Below are positions 37,697-46,990 of a stretch of 64,000 bases of DNA, piece after piece (position 1 is the first letter of the stretch; the number at the start of each line of letters is the position of its first letter). Made by a program: the position numbers and the translations under genes. Origin of the DNA: Agaribacter marinus (GTDB lineage Bacteria; Pseudomonadota; Gammaproteobacteria; Enterobacterales; Alteromonadaceae); the NCBI RefSeq assembly GCF_030160655.1, contig NZ_BSOT01000005.1:558001-622000 (forward strand), read 5' to 3'. The notes beneath the pieces were generated by a model, which saw only the letters and a program-made list of their open reading frames with translations, searched no databases and was not told where the DNA came from.

Positions 37697-38722
37697 ATGT
37701 GGATTAAACGATTTTTAATCACACTATTTGTATTTTGCCTATTTGGGCTTGGCGCCATTTATTTTTTGGTAAAAAGCGCCGAACAGCAGATGTCTTTAAG
37801 CGCTCAAAATGACGCATTTATATTGCAAGTAAAAAAAGGCGAGAATGCCTTTAGTTTATATTCGACGCTAAGTACCAAATTAAATTTAGAGACAAATAAA
37901 CACCTTTTTAAACTCTGGTCACGCTTAAACAGAGATAAGCTCCTTATTAAAAAAGGCGTCTATCAAATCGATGCAGACACTAATTTAGCAAGTGTTTTTC
38001 AAATGGTTTCTGAGGGTAAAACTAAACAGTTTAGTGTTACTTTAGTTGAGGGACACACGCTTAAGCAATGGTATAAACAACTGAGTCTTACTGATTCCTT
38101 ATATCAAGATATGCCAGCAGTTGAGGTGTTATTTTCGTCGATGAGCGTACATACCTTTTGTAAAAACGAGCACTCATCTCTTGAAGGTTGCTTACTTCCA
38201 GATACGTATTACTATTCTTACGAAGATTCCGCATTGAGCATACTTATCAGGGCACACGATGCGATGAAATCATATATAGAGGACACTTGGCAGCAGCGTT
38301 TTCAAGATGTGTTGTTGAATACACCATATGAAGCGCTAATTTTGGCTTCTATTGTTGAAAAAGAGACAGGGCTTGCCAGTGAACGAGGGCTTATTGCTGG
38401 TGTTTTTGCTAATCGATTACAAAAGAACATGCGTTTGCAAACCGATCCAACAGTTATTTATGGGATAGGTGATGCTTTTGATGGCAATATTACGCGCAAG
38501 CACTTGCGCACAACAACCCCCTACAATACCTATAGAATAAAAGGCTTGCCCATTACGCCCATTGCGATGCCGTCGAGAGAATCTATAATGGCGGCGCTAA
38601 GGCCCGCATTAACGGAGTATATATACTTTGTCTCGAAGGGGGATGGTAGCCACCAATTTTCGGAAACACTTGACGAACATAACACTGCGGTAAGACGCTA
38701 TCAATTAGGTAGAAAACAATGA
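37697..38722 (+). CDS. mltG: Endolytic murein transglycosylase MltG
   Basis: A 341-residue inner-membrane enzyme with one membrane segment (about 5-25) and a periplasmic LysM-like and YceG domain. It cuts nascent glycan strands and sets their length. The catalytic residue is E221 in ASIVEKETG, followed by VFANRLQKNMRLQTDPTVIYG. It is six bases after pabC and before tmk, its usual place. Confidence 0.93.
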   Translation: MWIKRFLITLFVFCLFGLGAIYFLVKSAEQQMSLSAQNDAFILQVKKGENAFSLYSTLSTKLNLETNKHLFKLWSRLNRDKLLIKKGVYQIDADTNLASVFQMVSEGKTKQFSVTLVEGHTLKQWYKQLSLTDSLYQDMPAVEVLFSSMSVHTFCKNEHSSLEGCLLPDTYYYSYEDSALSILIRAHDAMKSYIEDTWQQRFQDVLLNTPYEALILASIVEKETGLASERGLIAGVFANRLQKNMRLQTDPTVIYGIGDAFDGNITRKHLRTTTPYNTYRIKGLPITPIAMPSRESIMAALRPALTEYIYFVSKGDGSHQFSETLDEHNTAVRRYQLGRKQ

Positions 38723-38754
38723 TTATAGACGCGTTAGCCGGGGAACAATTTTAG

Positions 38755-39375
38755 ATGCAAGGCAAATTTATTGTAGTAGAAGGCTTAGAAGGTGCGGGTA
38801 AGAGCAGTGTTATTTCACTTATCGTAGATTTACTGAAATCTAAAGATATTGACGTTATTACCACGCGTGAACCCGGCGGCACACCAATGGCTGAATCGAT
38901 TCGCGCCTGTGTAAAACATAATTGGGATGAGACAGTCACTGAACAAACCGAGTTATTGTTAATGTATGCTGCGAGAAGTCAGTTAGTAGCAAACGTAATT
39001 TTGCCTGCACTTGCTAAAGGCACATGGGTTATAGGGGATAGGCATGATTTATCTACTGTCGCTTATCAAGGCGGTGGGCGTGGCATTGCGTTGTCAACTT
39101 TACAACAGTTAAAGACAATCACGCTTGGTACCTTTGTTCCCGATTTTTGCTTGTACTTGGATGTTTCACCGGAAACCGGTTTATCGCGCGCAAGAGGTCG
39201 AGGAGAGCTTGATCGAATTGAGCTGGCGGGTATTGAGTTTTTCCGTCGCGTACGAACAATGTACATTTCTCAAATCGAAGACATGCCTAATGCTGCAACT
39301 ATTGATGCTGAGCAAACGATGCAGCAGGTACATGCAGATACTATAACAGCCATTATGCAATGGGTAGAGGCGTAG
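38755..39375 (+). CDS. tmk: Thymidylate kinase
   Basis: A 206-residue kinase converting dTMP to dTDP. The P-loop GLEGAGKSS is at 10-18, the DR motif is in GDRHDLSTVAYQGGGRG, and the LID has SRARGRGELDRIE. A GGGGAAC stretch precedes the ATG. It is followed one base later by holB. Confidence 0.95.
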   Translation: MQGKFIVVEGLEGAGKSSVISLIVDLLKSKDIDVITTREPGGTPMAESIRACVKHNWDETVTEQTELLLMYAARSQLVANVILPALAKGTWVIGDRHDLSTVAYQGGGRGIALSTLQQLKTITLGTFVPDFCLYLDVSPETGLSRARGRGELDRIELAGIEFFRRVRTMYISQIEDMPNAATIDAEQTMQQVHADTITAIMQWVEA

Positions 39376-39376
39376 T

Positions 39377-40291
39377 ATGTATCCGTGGTTAACTGACATT
39401 CAAAGCCAGCTCATTCGCCTACTTAAAAATGGTCGTTTACATCATGCTACGCTATTACAAGGCGAGAAAGGTATTGGCGCCGATGTACTTGCTAACGAAC
39501 TTGCTAAATCGATTCTTTGTTTGGGGGATAAAGCACCTTGTAATGAATGTAAGAGTTGTTTGTTAGTTGATGCGGATTCTCATCCTGACTTACACATTAT
39601 TCAAACTGAGAAAACGCAAATTGGCGTAGATTTAATCAGAAGTGGCATTGAAAAGGTGAATAAAACTGCGCAGCTTAGCGGCAATAAAGTTGTGCTAATC
39701 AATCATATAGACCGCATGACTGAATCGGCGAGTAATGCGTTTTTAAAAACCTTAGAAGAGCCTACTCAAGACACATATATGGTCATGTCTAGTTCTGCAG
39801 CCAATAGAATTTTACCCACTATTTTAAGCCGGTGTGAAAAGCATCAACTTCGCATGCCGAGTGTTAAGCAGAGCATTGAATATATTGAAGCCAAAGGCCT
39901 TCCGATACCTGATGAGATAACATTGAAGGCGTATCAAAATTCGCCACTAAGTTATATTCAAGGCCTTGACGATGAAGGGTTTAATTTCACAGATTTTAAT
40001 CAAGACTGGCGACACTTTATTCATTCAAAGACTGAAACAAGCTATGAGTTAAGCGAAAAATGGAAAGAGAAGGCTGAAGATGTCGTCAATTGGTTATTTA
40101 CCATAATTTCAGCACAAATAACGGATATGTTGGCCACTAACAACCAAGGCATTATAAGCTTATTAGATTGGCAACAAACAGAATTAAACAATGCTAAACG
40201 CAAGGTTCAACAAGTCGGTGTAAATAAAAGTGTTGTACTTGGGCATTTGTTTTCAAGTTTTAGACAGCACCAAAACCAGTCATTGGAGTAA
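39377..40291 (+). CDS. holB: DNA polymerase III delta' subunit
   Basis: A 304-residue clamp-loader subunit. It has a degenerate P-loop, GEKGIGADVLA, and a four-cysteine zinc site at C48, C55, C58 and C61 (CNECKSC). The sensor block NAFLKTLEEPTQDT and the arginine region ILSRCEKHQLR follow. It lies directly after tmk, in the standard order. Confidence 0.93.
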   Translation: MYPWLTDIQSQLIRLLKNGRLHHATLLQGEKGIGADVLANELAKSILCLGDKAPCNECKSCLLVDADSHPDLHIIQTEKTQIGVDLIRSGIEKVNKTAQLSGNKVVLINHIDRMTESASNAFLKTLEEPTQDTYMVMSSSAANRILPTILSRCEKHQLRMPSVKQSIEYIEAKGLPIPDEITLKAYQNSPLSYIQGLDDEGFNFTDFNQDWRHFIHSKTETSYELSEKWKEKAEDVVNWLFTIISAQITDMLATNNQGIISLLDWQQTELNNAKRKVQQVGVNKSVVLGHLFSSFRQHQNQSLE

Positions 40292-40295
40292 TAAG

Positions 40296-41066
40296 TTGTT
40301 TGTAGATTCGCATTGTCACTTAGATAGAATCAGTGAGTCATCGGTAGAGATAGATGAAATAGTAAAAAGAGCTGCTGAGGCTAAAGTTGAGCATATGCTT
40401 TGTGTAGCTGTCTCTGTGAAAGAGTTTACCTCTATGCATAGCGCAGTTGCTAAGTATAGCAATGTATCAATGTCTTGTGGGGTTCACCCTCTGCATCAAG
40501 AAGATGCTTGCGATTACGACACTTTACTTGAATATGCAACGAGAGACGATGTGGTTGCAGTGGGTGAAACTGGCCTAGATTACCACTACAGTGAAGACAC
40601 GAAGGCAACGCAGCGACAATCTTTTATTGACCATATAAAAGTTGCTAACGTCGTTAAAAAACCGTTGATCATTCATACTCGTGGTGCTCAACAAGATACC
40701 TTGGATATTCTGAATGAGTATTATGAGCATGATACAGGGGCAGTGTTGCATTGCTTTACGGAATCCCTTGAAATGGCTGAGGCGGCGATGGCGATGGGGA
40801 TCTCCATATCCATATCCGGCATCGTTACCTTTAAATCTGCTAGTGAGCTACAAGCAACCGTAAAGCAAATACCACTGGATAAACTGTTAATTGAAACGGA
40901 TTCGCCATGGCTAGCGCCGACGCCTTACAGAGGAAAAACTAACGAGCCGAAATACGTGGTGAGAGTGGCAGAGTTTATTGCGGATTTAAAAGGGATGAGT
41001 GTGGCTGAGTTAGCCGAGGCAAGTAAAAACAATTTTTATCAATTATTTCGCCACGTTAAACGTTAA
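40296..41066 (+). CDS. tatD: TatD-family metal-dependent hydrolase
   Basis: A 256-residue TIM-barrel hydrolase, probably a DNase of the YcfH type. The metal motif is VDSHCHLDRI at the N-terminus, with VGETGLDYHY, IHTRGA, LHCFTE and ETDSPWLAP following. The frame runs further upstream over holB, but TTG at 40296 is preferred: GGAG lies seven bases before it and the protein then opens directly with the metal motif. Four bases separate it from holB. Confidence 0.92.
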   Translation: MFVDSHCHLDRISESSVEIDEIVKRAAEAKVEHMLCVAVSVKEFTSMHSAVAKYSNVSMSCGVHPLHQEDACDYDTLLEYATRDDVVAVGETGLDYHYSEDTKATQRQSFIDHIKVANVVKKPLIIHTRGAQQDTLDILNEYYEHDTGAVLHCFTESLEMAEAAMAMGISISISGIVTFKSASELQATVKQIPLDKLLIETDSPWLAPTPYRGKTNEPKYVVRVAEFIADLKGMSVAELAEASKNNFYQLFRHVKR

Positions 41067-41687
41067 ATGCAAATTCCAGAATGGCGACAACGTTTAGTCA
41101 GGAGTTTAGGTTTATCAAGTGACAAACCCGAAGCGAATTACTTTCAACTGGCGACCGTTAATAGCGAAAATCAAGCAAGAAATAGGACCGTGGTCTTTAG
41201 AGGTTTTGTAGACAACACCAGCCATCTCACGGTGATTACCGACAAGCGGAGTGGCAAATTTAAAGAACTATGCAAAAACGACACGGCTGAAATTGCTTGG
41301 TACTTTGCAAAAACGAGAGAACAATATCGAATTTCTGCCCGTGTTCAGGCGTGTTGTTTGCAGCCTGCCTCTGAAGATAAAACCTTAAATACTCACAACT
41401 ACTTAGTAGATTCTTTATGGAATAAGCTATCAGAAAAAACAAAGTCCTCATTTTTTAACGTGAGTCCTGCAACGCCGTTTAGTGATGAAATACATAATCA
41501 ATTAAATATTGGGAGCGATGTTTCTGAAAACTTCTGTGTACTTGTGTTTATTCCCAATCAAGTCGATTACTTGGATTTAAACACTGAGCCACATACGCGC
41601 CTAATATCTCGTGTGTCACCTGAACATGCATCGAGAAATGCCTCTGAATTACCTGCGTTTTGGACTGTTGAGCGTGTTGTAGCGTAA
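41067..41687 (+). CDS. Pyridoxamine 5'-phosphate oxidase-like FMN-binding protein (Alr4036 type)
   Basis: A 206-residue split-barrel flavoprotein of the pyridox_oxase_2 group. Visible blocks are ANYFQLATVNSENQARNRTVVFRGF and TDKRSGKFKEL, the FMN-binding part, and AEIAWYFAKTREQYRISA. The C-terminal block FWTVERVV is shorter than in PdxH. The substrate is unknown for most of this group. It starts directly after the tatD stop and is the last gene of the run. Its stop codon lies within a perfect hairpin shared with the next gene. Confidence 0.82.
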   Translation: MQIPEWRQRLVRSLGLSSDKPEANYFQLATVNSENQARNRTVVFRGFVDNTSHLTVITDKRSGKFKELCKNDTAEIAWYFAKTREQYRISARVQACCLQPASEDKTLNTHNYLVDSLWNKLSEKTKSSFFNVSPATPFSDEIHNQLNIGSDVSENFCVLVFIPNQVDYLDLNTEPHTRLISRVSPEHASRNASELPAFWTVERVVA

Positions 41688-41709
41688 ACAGAGAATACTC
41701 TGTTTACGC
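41682..41709. terminator. Perfect palindromic hairpin at convergent gene ends
   Basis: GCGTAAACAGAG (41682-41693) and CTCTGTTTACGC (41698-41709) form a 12-bp perfect stem with an AATA loop. It contains the stop codons of both the PNPOx-like gene and the convergent SulA-like gene. There is no long T run on either side. Confidence 0.65.
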
Positions 41710-42054
41710 CATTTCTTTACCAAATTGCGCAGCTAAACGCGCATGAATTAATTCGGTGCCGCTGGTACGTTGAAGTTTACCTAAATATTCCGCTTGCGCT
41801 TGGGAGAGGTCGCAGTCAAAGAAGATTTTTTCGCAGGTGCCAGCTTTTAATAATCCACAAATTAATGCGTATTGACTATGCGCTCGCTTTTTAATTGACA
41901 GTATATAAGGGTGTTGAACGGCAAGATTCAAGTTATCTGCAAGGTTACACCACCAACCGGCTTTTGCTACTTGACGCGATGAATATTGCGAAAATTGTAC
42001 AACATTATTAGAAACCGATGCTTTGTTAACTTGAGTCGTTTGAATCATTTCCAT
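41704..42054 (-). CDS. SulA-like SOS cell-division inhibitor
   Basis: A 116-residue protein. The core, YILSIKKRAHSQYALICGLL then EKIFFDCDLSQAQAEYLGKL, follows the SulA fold layout (strand, helix with an alternating pattern, strand, helix). SulA binds FtsZ and blocks division after DNA damage. The frame is open up to 42177, but ATG at 42054 has GAGGA just upstream, and the longer version would run through the promoter and LexA boxes. Two LexA-type boxes lie upstream, so SOS control is expected. It is not next to lexA, unlike in many gammaproteobacteria. The call rests on the pattern plus regulation, not on exact motif identity. Confidence 0.65.
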   Translation of the reverse strand: MEMIQTTQVNKASVSNNVVQFSQYSSRQVAKAGWWCNLADNLNLAVQHPYILSIKKRAHSQYALICGLLKAGTCEKIFFDCDLSQAQAEYLGKLQRTSGTELIHARLAAQFGKEMA

Positions 42055-42079
42055 TATTTCCTCGCTGTTCATGTGTGTT

Positions 42080-42126
42080 TTTATACATACTGTTTTCATA
42101 TACAGTAATACTGTATAAAAACACAT
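42080..42126 (-). promoter_or_regulatory. SOS promoter with two LexA boxes
   Basis: Box 1 CTGTTTTCATATACAG (42090-42105) fits CTGT-N8-ACAG fully; box 2 CTGTATAAAAACACAT (42111-42126) has one mismatch. On the minus strand -35 TTACTG (42108-42103), 17 bases, and -10 TATAAA (42085-42080) frame box 1, so repressor would cover the spacer. Confidence 0.8.
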
Positions 42127-42305
42127 GCAAGTGTTTTTTGTATATTTTTTAACTATTCCTTTATGATGGCCTTGCATTTATCGTTGGATTGCACATCGTA
42201 TGGCGATATAGCTGCATAAGATTGATTATGGGTATAGTAAGGTGATTCGTCAGAAAACAACGTTGTTTTGACGCTTATCTTTTAATTTGAAAGTAACAAG
42301 TGGTA

Positions 42306-43337
42306 TTACTTAGAGGTGTTTGTATCGCGTTTAACTGACGCTTGTTTTTCTTCATTGTACATTGGCTGCATAGTAACTGACCGTTCAGCCATTGACTGCT
42401 TTGAAAATGAAAGCATGGCGTTTAGGGGACGCAAATATGCATCTATGAGTGAGGCATGTGTTTTTTCTCTGCTGCCTAAGCCATAGCGAATGCGCTCAAT
42501 GCCTTTGGACAACACTAAACACCCAAACAACCTATCCCAAACCGCCAATGCAGTACCAAAGTTTTTATCGTAGTGTTGTTTGTCGATACTGTGGTGAATT
42601 TGATGTTGTACTGGGCTAATAAACCAACGCTCAATTGGCGTGGGCCAATGCCATCGCACATGGGAGTGCCGCAAGTTTGATCCCATTACATTAAAGGCAA
42701 AGATGAATACATTTGCCCCAAGAATATCTAACATGGATAACTGGGGCCCATACAGGTAATAACTAACGCCGACCGCTGTACCTTGTGCAATCGCCATGCG
42801 AGTGGCGTACAAGAAGCTTTCAAGTGGGTGAGAGCGATACACTGTGATAGGCGTCATTACAATTGCCGAATGATGTACTTTATGAAATTGCCATAAAAAT
42901 GGAATTTTATGCATCGCGTAGTGCAAGATAAAACGTGTGAAGTCGTCCAAAATAAATAGCAGCAAGGTAAAGCTGCCGATGACAACAGTGCTATTTGACG
43001 TTATCGGTTCAATTGACCCAAACATATACTCTAAGATATCAGTCAAGCCCAGCGCCATAGGCACCATCGTTATCACTATAGGTGCCCAAAGTAGGGCGCG
43101 CAATAAGCGATTGACAATGAATAACTGGTAGTCGAGTTTGGCAGACCGATGTAGCCAAAGCTTTTTAGGGAATACGTAGCGAAAAAAACCAAGAAAGGAT
43201 GAGTTTCTTTTAGCATTACGAAAATAAACAAACCCTGCAAACACAAGCGCGCCAACAATATACCCGATAAACAAACGTTTATTCGGGTCTATTACGTAGT
43301 ATGCCAGTGCACTAAGTTGTTCGAGGGCTAAGTCCAT
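42306..43337 (-). CDS. Fatty-acid hydroxylase / sterol-desaturase superfamily membrane protein
   Basis: A 343-residue membrane protein with four or more hydrophobic segments and the diiron histidine boxes of the family: HYAMH, HKVHHS, HSHVRWHW and HQIHHS. Members hydroxylate or desaturate lipids using a diiron centre and oxygen. It ends the minus-strand set that begins with imelysin genes, 40 bases after the TonB-receptor stop, so it may share their transcript. Substrate is unknown. Iron dependence is the only functional link to that set that I can see. Confidence 0.82.
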   Translation of the reverse strand: MDLALEQLSALAYYVIDPNKRLFIGYIVGALVFAGFVYFRNAKRNSSFLGFFRYVFPKKLWLHRSAKLDYQLFIVNRLLRALLWAPIVITMVPMALGLTDILEYMFGSIEPITSNSTVVIGSFTLLLFILDDFTRFILHYAMHKIPFLWQFHKVHHSAIVMTPITVYRSHPLESFLYATRMAIAQGTAVGVSYYLYGPQLSMLDILGANVFIFAFNVMGSNLRHSHVRWHWPTPIERWFISPVQHQIHHSIDKQHYDKNFGTALAVWDRLFGCLVLSKGIERIRYGLGSREKTHASLIDAYLRPLNAMLSFSKQSMAERSVTMQPMYNEEKQASVKRDTNTSK

Positions 43338-43377
43338 AAAGTCTGCGTATTTGCTTTACGCGTATATTCAACGTTAA

Positions 43378-45633
43378 TTAAAATGAATACCGGTATCCTA
43401 ATACAAATTGCCTAGGTTTGCTTGGCCTCGCGCCAAATGGACGACGGCTAACGATGTCATTACTGTCCAATATATTGTCCACTTTTGCATACATTCGGCC
43501 CGCTGAACCCAAGTTATAACCTGCACTCAAATCGATATTAAATAGGTCATCGGTCACGACACCTGCTAGCGTACTGTCTCTTATATCGCCGCTTAAGGCA
43601 GTCTGGGCTGATTCGGGCATGCCATCGGTGTACGAAATTAATACAGATACATCCCATTTACTTGCTTGCAGCGCCGCATTCATTGAGATCATGTTTTCCG
43701 CGAGGTATGGCACTTTGTTGCCCACGTCAACAAAGCCCCATTGATTAAATGGTGAGTAAAAAGTTTGTTTAAACTCGGATTGCGTATGGGTATATGACAA
43801 GGTAATCGGTAAAGAAAGGCCATTTGAAAGCTCAAATGTATAAGCGCCTAACGCTTCTAGGCCGTATACGTCGACATCGCCCGCAGCGAATGTGGTGTCA
43901 GTATCGCAACCCGCTGAAATAGAACACGATTCAAGCAGATTACTGTAATCGCTAAAGAATGCGATGACTTCAGCGCGGTTGCCATTGTCCACAAAACGAT
44001 AACCGATTTCAAAATTGTTACTTTGTTCAACCTCAATAGACTCAGGCTGAATGGGACTTGTTGGTACAAAGCCTTGATGAACACCACCGAAAATACCGGC
44101 ATTATCATTTAGCGCATAGTAAGCGCTAATACTCGGTAGCCAGATTCGGGTAGTTTTATTTTGAAAGTCCTGCTCAAAGCCTGGTGCACGATTTTGATAC
44201 TCACCTTCAATAAGCTCGCCACGAATACCCGCTGTAATCGTTAAGGCGTCGAATTCAATGGTATCTTCGATAAACACTGACCACGCTCGGGTAAATTCAG
44301 TGTTAGTAGTTGTCGACACACGGTCTTCCATTGTAGACACTAGTTGACCGGCGCGCATGAAGTAGTTAGCTTGCGTATGATTACGTTGTATTTCGTCTTC
44401 ATGCATGCGAATGCCGACATTCAGCGTATGCTCAAGCGCAAACAATTCAGCGCTAGCACTGCCAGACATTTGAATCCCTTGCGAGAAAAACTCACGATCG
44501 TTATTCCCAAGTACGAGAATTTCGCGTGCCGTACTGTCTGCTTGTCCGGTAAGTACATTGTAAAAGCCAATATTCTCGTCGCTATTCGGCGATATTAATA
44601 TTTGCTGCAAGCTAGGAATATCGCCATTAAAAGAACTACCAAATTCATCTAGCTTGTTCCAAGCTCTTTGAAAGTCATGTCGATAAACGCGTGTGGTGAA
44701 TTCCCAATCTTCATTTGTCGCGACATGGGTCAATTGAATCTGCGTGTGTTCCCAGTCGATGCTATCTAATTGGCTTGCGGCATAACGTCGATTCGGTGTC
44801 TTAGCAAAGTCTTCATCTGTGAGGCCAAGATAAGTTTCGTCAGAGATTTCATCGCTATAACCGAGTTTTAGTTCAAAATATTGTTGTGTTGCATTGCTTG
44901 CAGACGACAAATCGTATGAAAATTTGGCAGATAAATCATTTTTCTCAAATCCAGTGTCGCCACCGCCATCTAAGTCTTTAAACCCAGCGCTACCAAGCGT
45001 GATCCCCTCAAACAAAAAACCGAACTTATCGACTGAGCTCCCATAATAGGTATGTGCTTTGTAATATCCGTCGGTGCCAAACGCTAAGTCTAGGCTTCCT
45101 TCTGCATCAGCGGGTATACTGCGGGTAACAAGGTTCAATGCGCCGGCCACAGTGTTGGGGCCGTATTTAATGGTTGAAGGACCTTTTGTTACTTCCACTG
45201 CCGTCATTTTACTGACAATAGGAAAGTAATAGGCGGCAGGTGCAGAGTAGGGAGCAGGGCCAATTAAAATACCATCTTCCATGATGTTTATCTTCTTACT
45301 GCGCTCCGGCGTAACACCTCTAAACCCAATATTGGGGCGTAAACCAAAGCCATCTTCTTGGCGTATATTGACGCCCGGCACAGTGGCTAGCACGCGCGCT
45401 ATATCATCAAATTCGTAAGCTTCTAGCGCTAATTCATCGATACGCGCAACGGAGCCTGCGGTCTTGTTAAGTGAAGCTTGGCCACCGATGATGCTAATAT
45501 GTTCAGTGTTTTCAATATTTTCAGCGGTATCATTTATGTGTTCATTCGCGCTGTCATCCGCTATTGCGGACTGCGTGTTAAAAAGCGCACTTGCGACGGC
45601 AGCAGCTAATAAAGTGGGAGATATTTTTTTCAT
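43378..45633 (-). CDS. TonB-dependent outer-membrane receptor, FecA-like
   Basis: A 751-residue receptor. It has a Sec signal (1-25, ending AIA), a TonB-box-like stretch EHISIIGG near 44-51, and a plug at about 60-170 with IARVLATVPGVNIRQEDGFGLRPNIGFRG and VEVTKGPSTIKYGPNTVAGALN. The 22-strand barrel ends in FVLGYRYSF. The plug resembles FecA (ferric citrate), but there is no N-terminal signalling domain, so it does not drive a FecIR cascade. It lies 20 bases downstream of an imelysin gene, inside a Fur-controlled set. The ligand could be a ferric chelate; exact identity is open. Confidence 0.88.
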   Translation of the reverse strand: MKKISPTLLAAAVASALFNTQSAIADDSANEHINDTAENIENTEHISIIGGQASLNKTAGSVARIDELALEAYEFDDIARVLATVPGVNIRQEDGFGLRPNIGFRGVTPERSKKINIMEDGILIGPAPYSAPAAYYFPIVSKMTAVEVTKGPSTIKYGPNTVAGALNLVTRSIPADAEGSLDLAFGTDGYYKAHTYYGSSVDKFGFLFEGITLGSAGFKDLDGGGDTGFEKNDLSAKFSYDLSSASNATQQYFELKLGYSDEISDETYLGLTDEDFAKTPNRRYAASQLDSIDWEHTQIQLTHVATNEDWEFTTRVYRHDFQRAWNKLDEFGSSFNGDIPSLQQILISPNSDENIGFYNVLTGQADSTAREILVLGNNDREFFSQGIQMSGSASAELFALEHTLNVGIRMHEDEIQRNHTQANYFMRAGQLVSTMEDRVSTTTNTEFTRAWSVFIEDTIEFDALTITAGIRGELIEGEYQNRAPGFEQDFQNKTTRIWLPSISAYYALNDNAGIFGGVHQGFVPTSPIQPESIEVEQSNNFEIGYRFVDNGNRAEVIAFFSDYSNLLESCSISAGCDTDTTFAAGDVDVYGLEALGAYTFELSNGLSLPITLSYTHTQSEFKQTFYSPFNQWGFVDVGNKVPYLAENMISMNAALQASKWDVSVLISYTDGMPESAQTALSGDIRDSTLAGVVTDDLFNIDLSAGYNLGSAGRMYAKVDNILDSNDIVSRRPFGARPSKPRQFVLGYRYSF

Positions 45634-45653
45634 ATAAAGCGAGGAGCCTCTTA

Positions 45654-46865
45654 TTAGTCGTTATCGCCAGCAGATGTGGCGGGTAGTTCAAGCGCCAAAC
45701 TTTGGATGAAATCGGTTTTTAAGGTGTCGGTGACTGTTTTCACGTTTTCGTGCAGGGCTTCTACCTGATCAGCTTGTTCGCTCAACAGTGTTTCGTATGA
45801 CGAGTTGAGTGACTCAGCAAAGGAAATTGCAGCCGCCAAGTCTTGTTTCATTTTTTCTGCTGTTTCTGCATCACCTTCTTCGACTAAAAAGTCATCGAAG
45901 CCGACATCTGCTTCACTACCGCCAAAAAATAAGGTCTGAAATGCCTTTAAATTGGCAATAATGTTTTGTAATGAATGGTCTGAATACACTGATTCGGCAT
46001 TTTCTACGCAAGGGCTTAAACCGCAATCGTTAGCAAACAAGCCAACTGGCGTGGCTAATTTGGCGTCTTTTGTGACCTCAGTGAGGTAGAACATACTGTC
46101 CGAGACATCGTTGACCGCCTCTAAAGCACTGGTAAAGTCACTTAACTGCTGACCGGCATTTTTCAATATTTCACCGTAGCCTTCGCTACCTTGCCAAGCA
46201 TCAACTAACACATTGGCGTTCTCAACTAGGTCATTGGCGGCAATCAACGAATAGTGACAACGCGCAATCATTCGCGCATCATCTGGGCGATTATTCCAAC
46301 CGTCAGGCGCGGTACCAAAGGCCGTGCATGAATGATTTAAGTTGGTATTAAATAAGGTGTACTCAAGTGCGTCGAGGCCTTTTCTGCTCGATGTCCTTAG
46401 ACGAATATCGTAGTCTTGCGCTTCTGCATTAACGACATCTTGGTCGACGGCGCAAGAGGACACATTTGGCCATGAATAAATTTTATTACGTAAATTACTG
46501 CCATTTTCAAGCAATGGGCCTATTTGCATCATTTCGGCTAGTTGCCAGGTAGTCATTGCCGTTTGCCAGCTCGCCTGCGCATTTGCTAAATCGCCGCTAG
46601 CATCGGTTTGCGAGGACAATGCACCACAGTAGTTATCAATCGCGTTTTGTAAGGCCAGTGCATTTTGCGCAAACTCAAGGTAAGTCGGCACAATTACCTT
46701 ATCAACTAAAGACGTGAGGAGTGCCGTTTCGTTAAAAGTATTGTCGACGACACGATCTTGTTGTCCAAATTGTGCGCCTGTCTCTGTACTTGTGCTTTCA
46801 CCACAGCCAACAATAATACTTGCCACTGCAAGCGCGATAGCAGTTTTGACAATGCGTTTTGTCAT
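45654..46865 (-). CDS. Imelysin-family lipoprotein (paralogue 1)
   Basis: A 403-residue lipoprotein (lipobox IIVGC, Cys21) with an imelysin (peptidase M75-like / ICMP) helical domain from about 45 to 395. Imelysin-like proteins are iron-regulated surface or periplasmic proteins related to EfeO, and IrpA is needed for growth in low iron. The canonical GxHxxE site is replaced by GLDALEY, so this copy belongs to the non-canonical (IPPA-like) group. It is followed after 20 bases by the TonB receptor. A hairpin with T runs lies just upstream of it. Two paralogues lie further upstream. Confidence 0.85.
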   Translation of the reverse strand: MTKRIVKTAIALAVASIIVGCGESTSTETGAQFGQQDRVVDNTFNETALLTSLVDKVIVPTYLEFAQNALALQNAIDNYCGALSSQTDASGDLANAQASWQTAMTTWQLAEMMQIGPLLENGSNLRNKIYSWPNVSSCAVDQDVVNAEAQDYDIRLRTSSRKGLDALEYTLFNTNLNHSCTAFGTAPDGWNNRPDDARMIARCHYSLIAANDLVENANVLVDAWQGSEGYGEILKNAGQQLSDFTSALEAVNDVSDSMFYLTEVTKDAKLATPVGLFANDCGLSPCVENAESVYSDHSLQNIIANLKAFQTLFFGGSEADVGFDDFLVEEGDAETAEKMKQDLAAAISFAESLNSSYETLLSEQADQVEALHENVKTVTDTLKTDFIQSLALELPATSAGDND

Positions 46866-46895
46866 GCATTTACTCCAGGTGTTTATTTACGTAAA

Positions 46896-46919
46896 AAGCC
46901 GATATTCACAATCGGCTTT
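46896..46919 (-). terminator. Intra-operon terminator or attenuator
   Basis: A 9-bp stem AAAGCCGAT / ATCGGCTTT (46896-46904 region and 46911-46919), followed on the minus strand by TTTTTAC. It sits between the DUF4856 stop and the imelysin start on the same strand, with only about 30 bases left for a promoter, so partial read-through is likely. Confidence 0.7.
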
Positions 46920-46990
46920 ATTTTTGCCTGATATTCTCAAGCGAAAGAAAGATGCCTATACATCACATAGCACTGAGAGCTATAGGCTTA

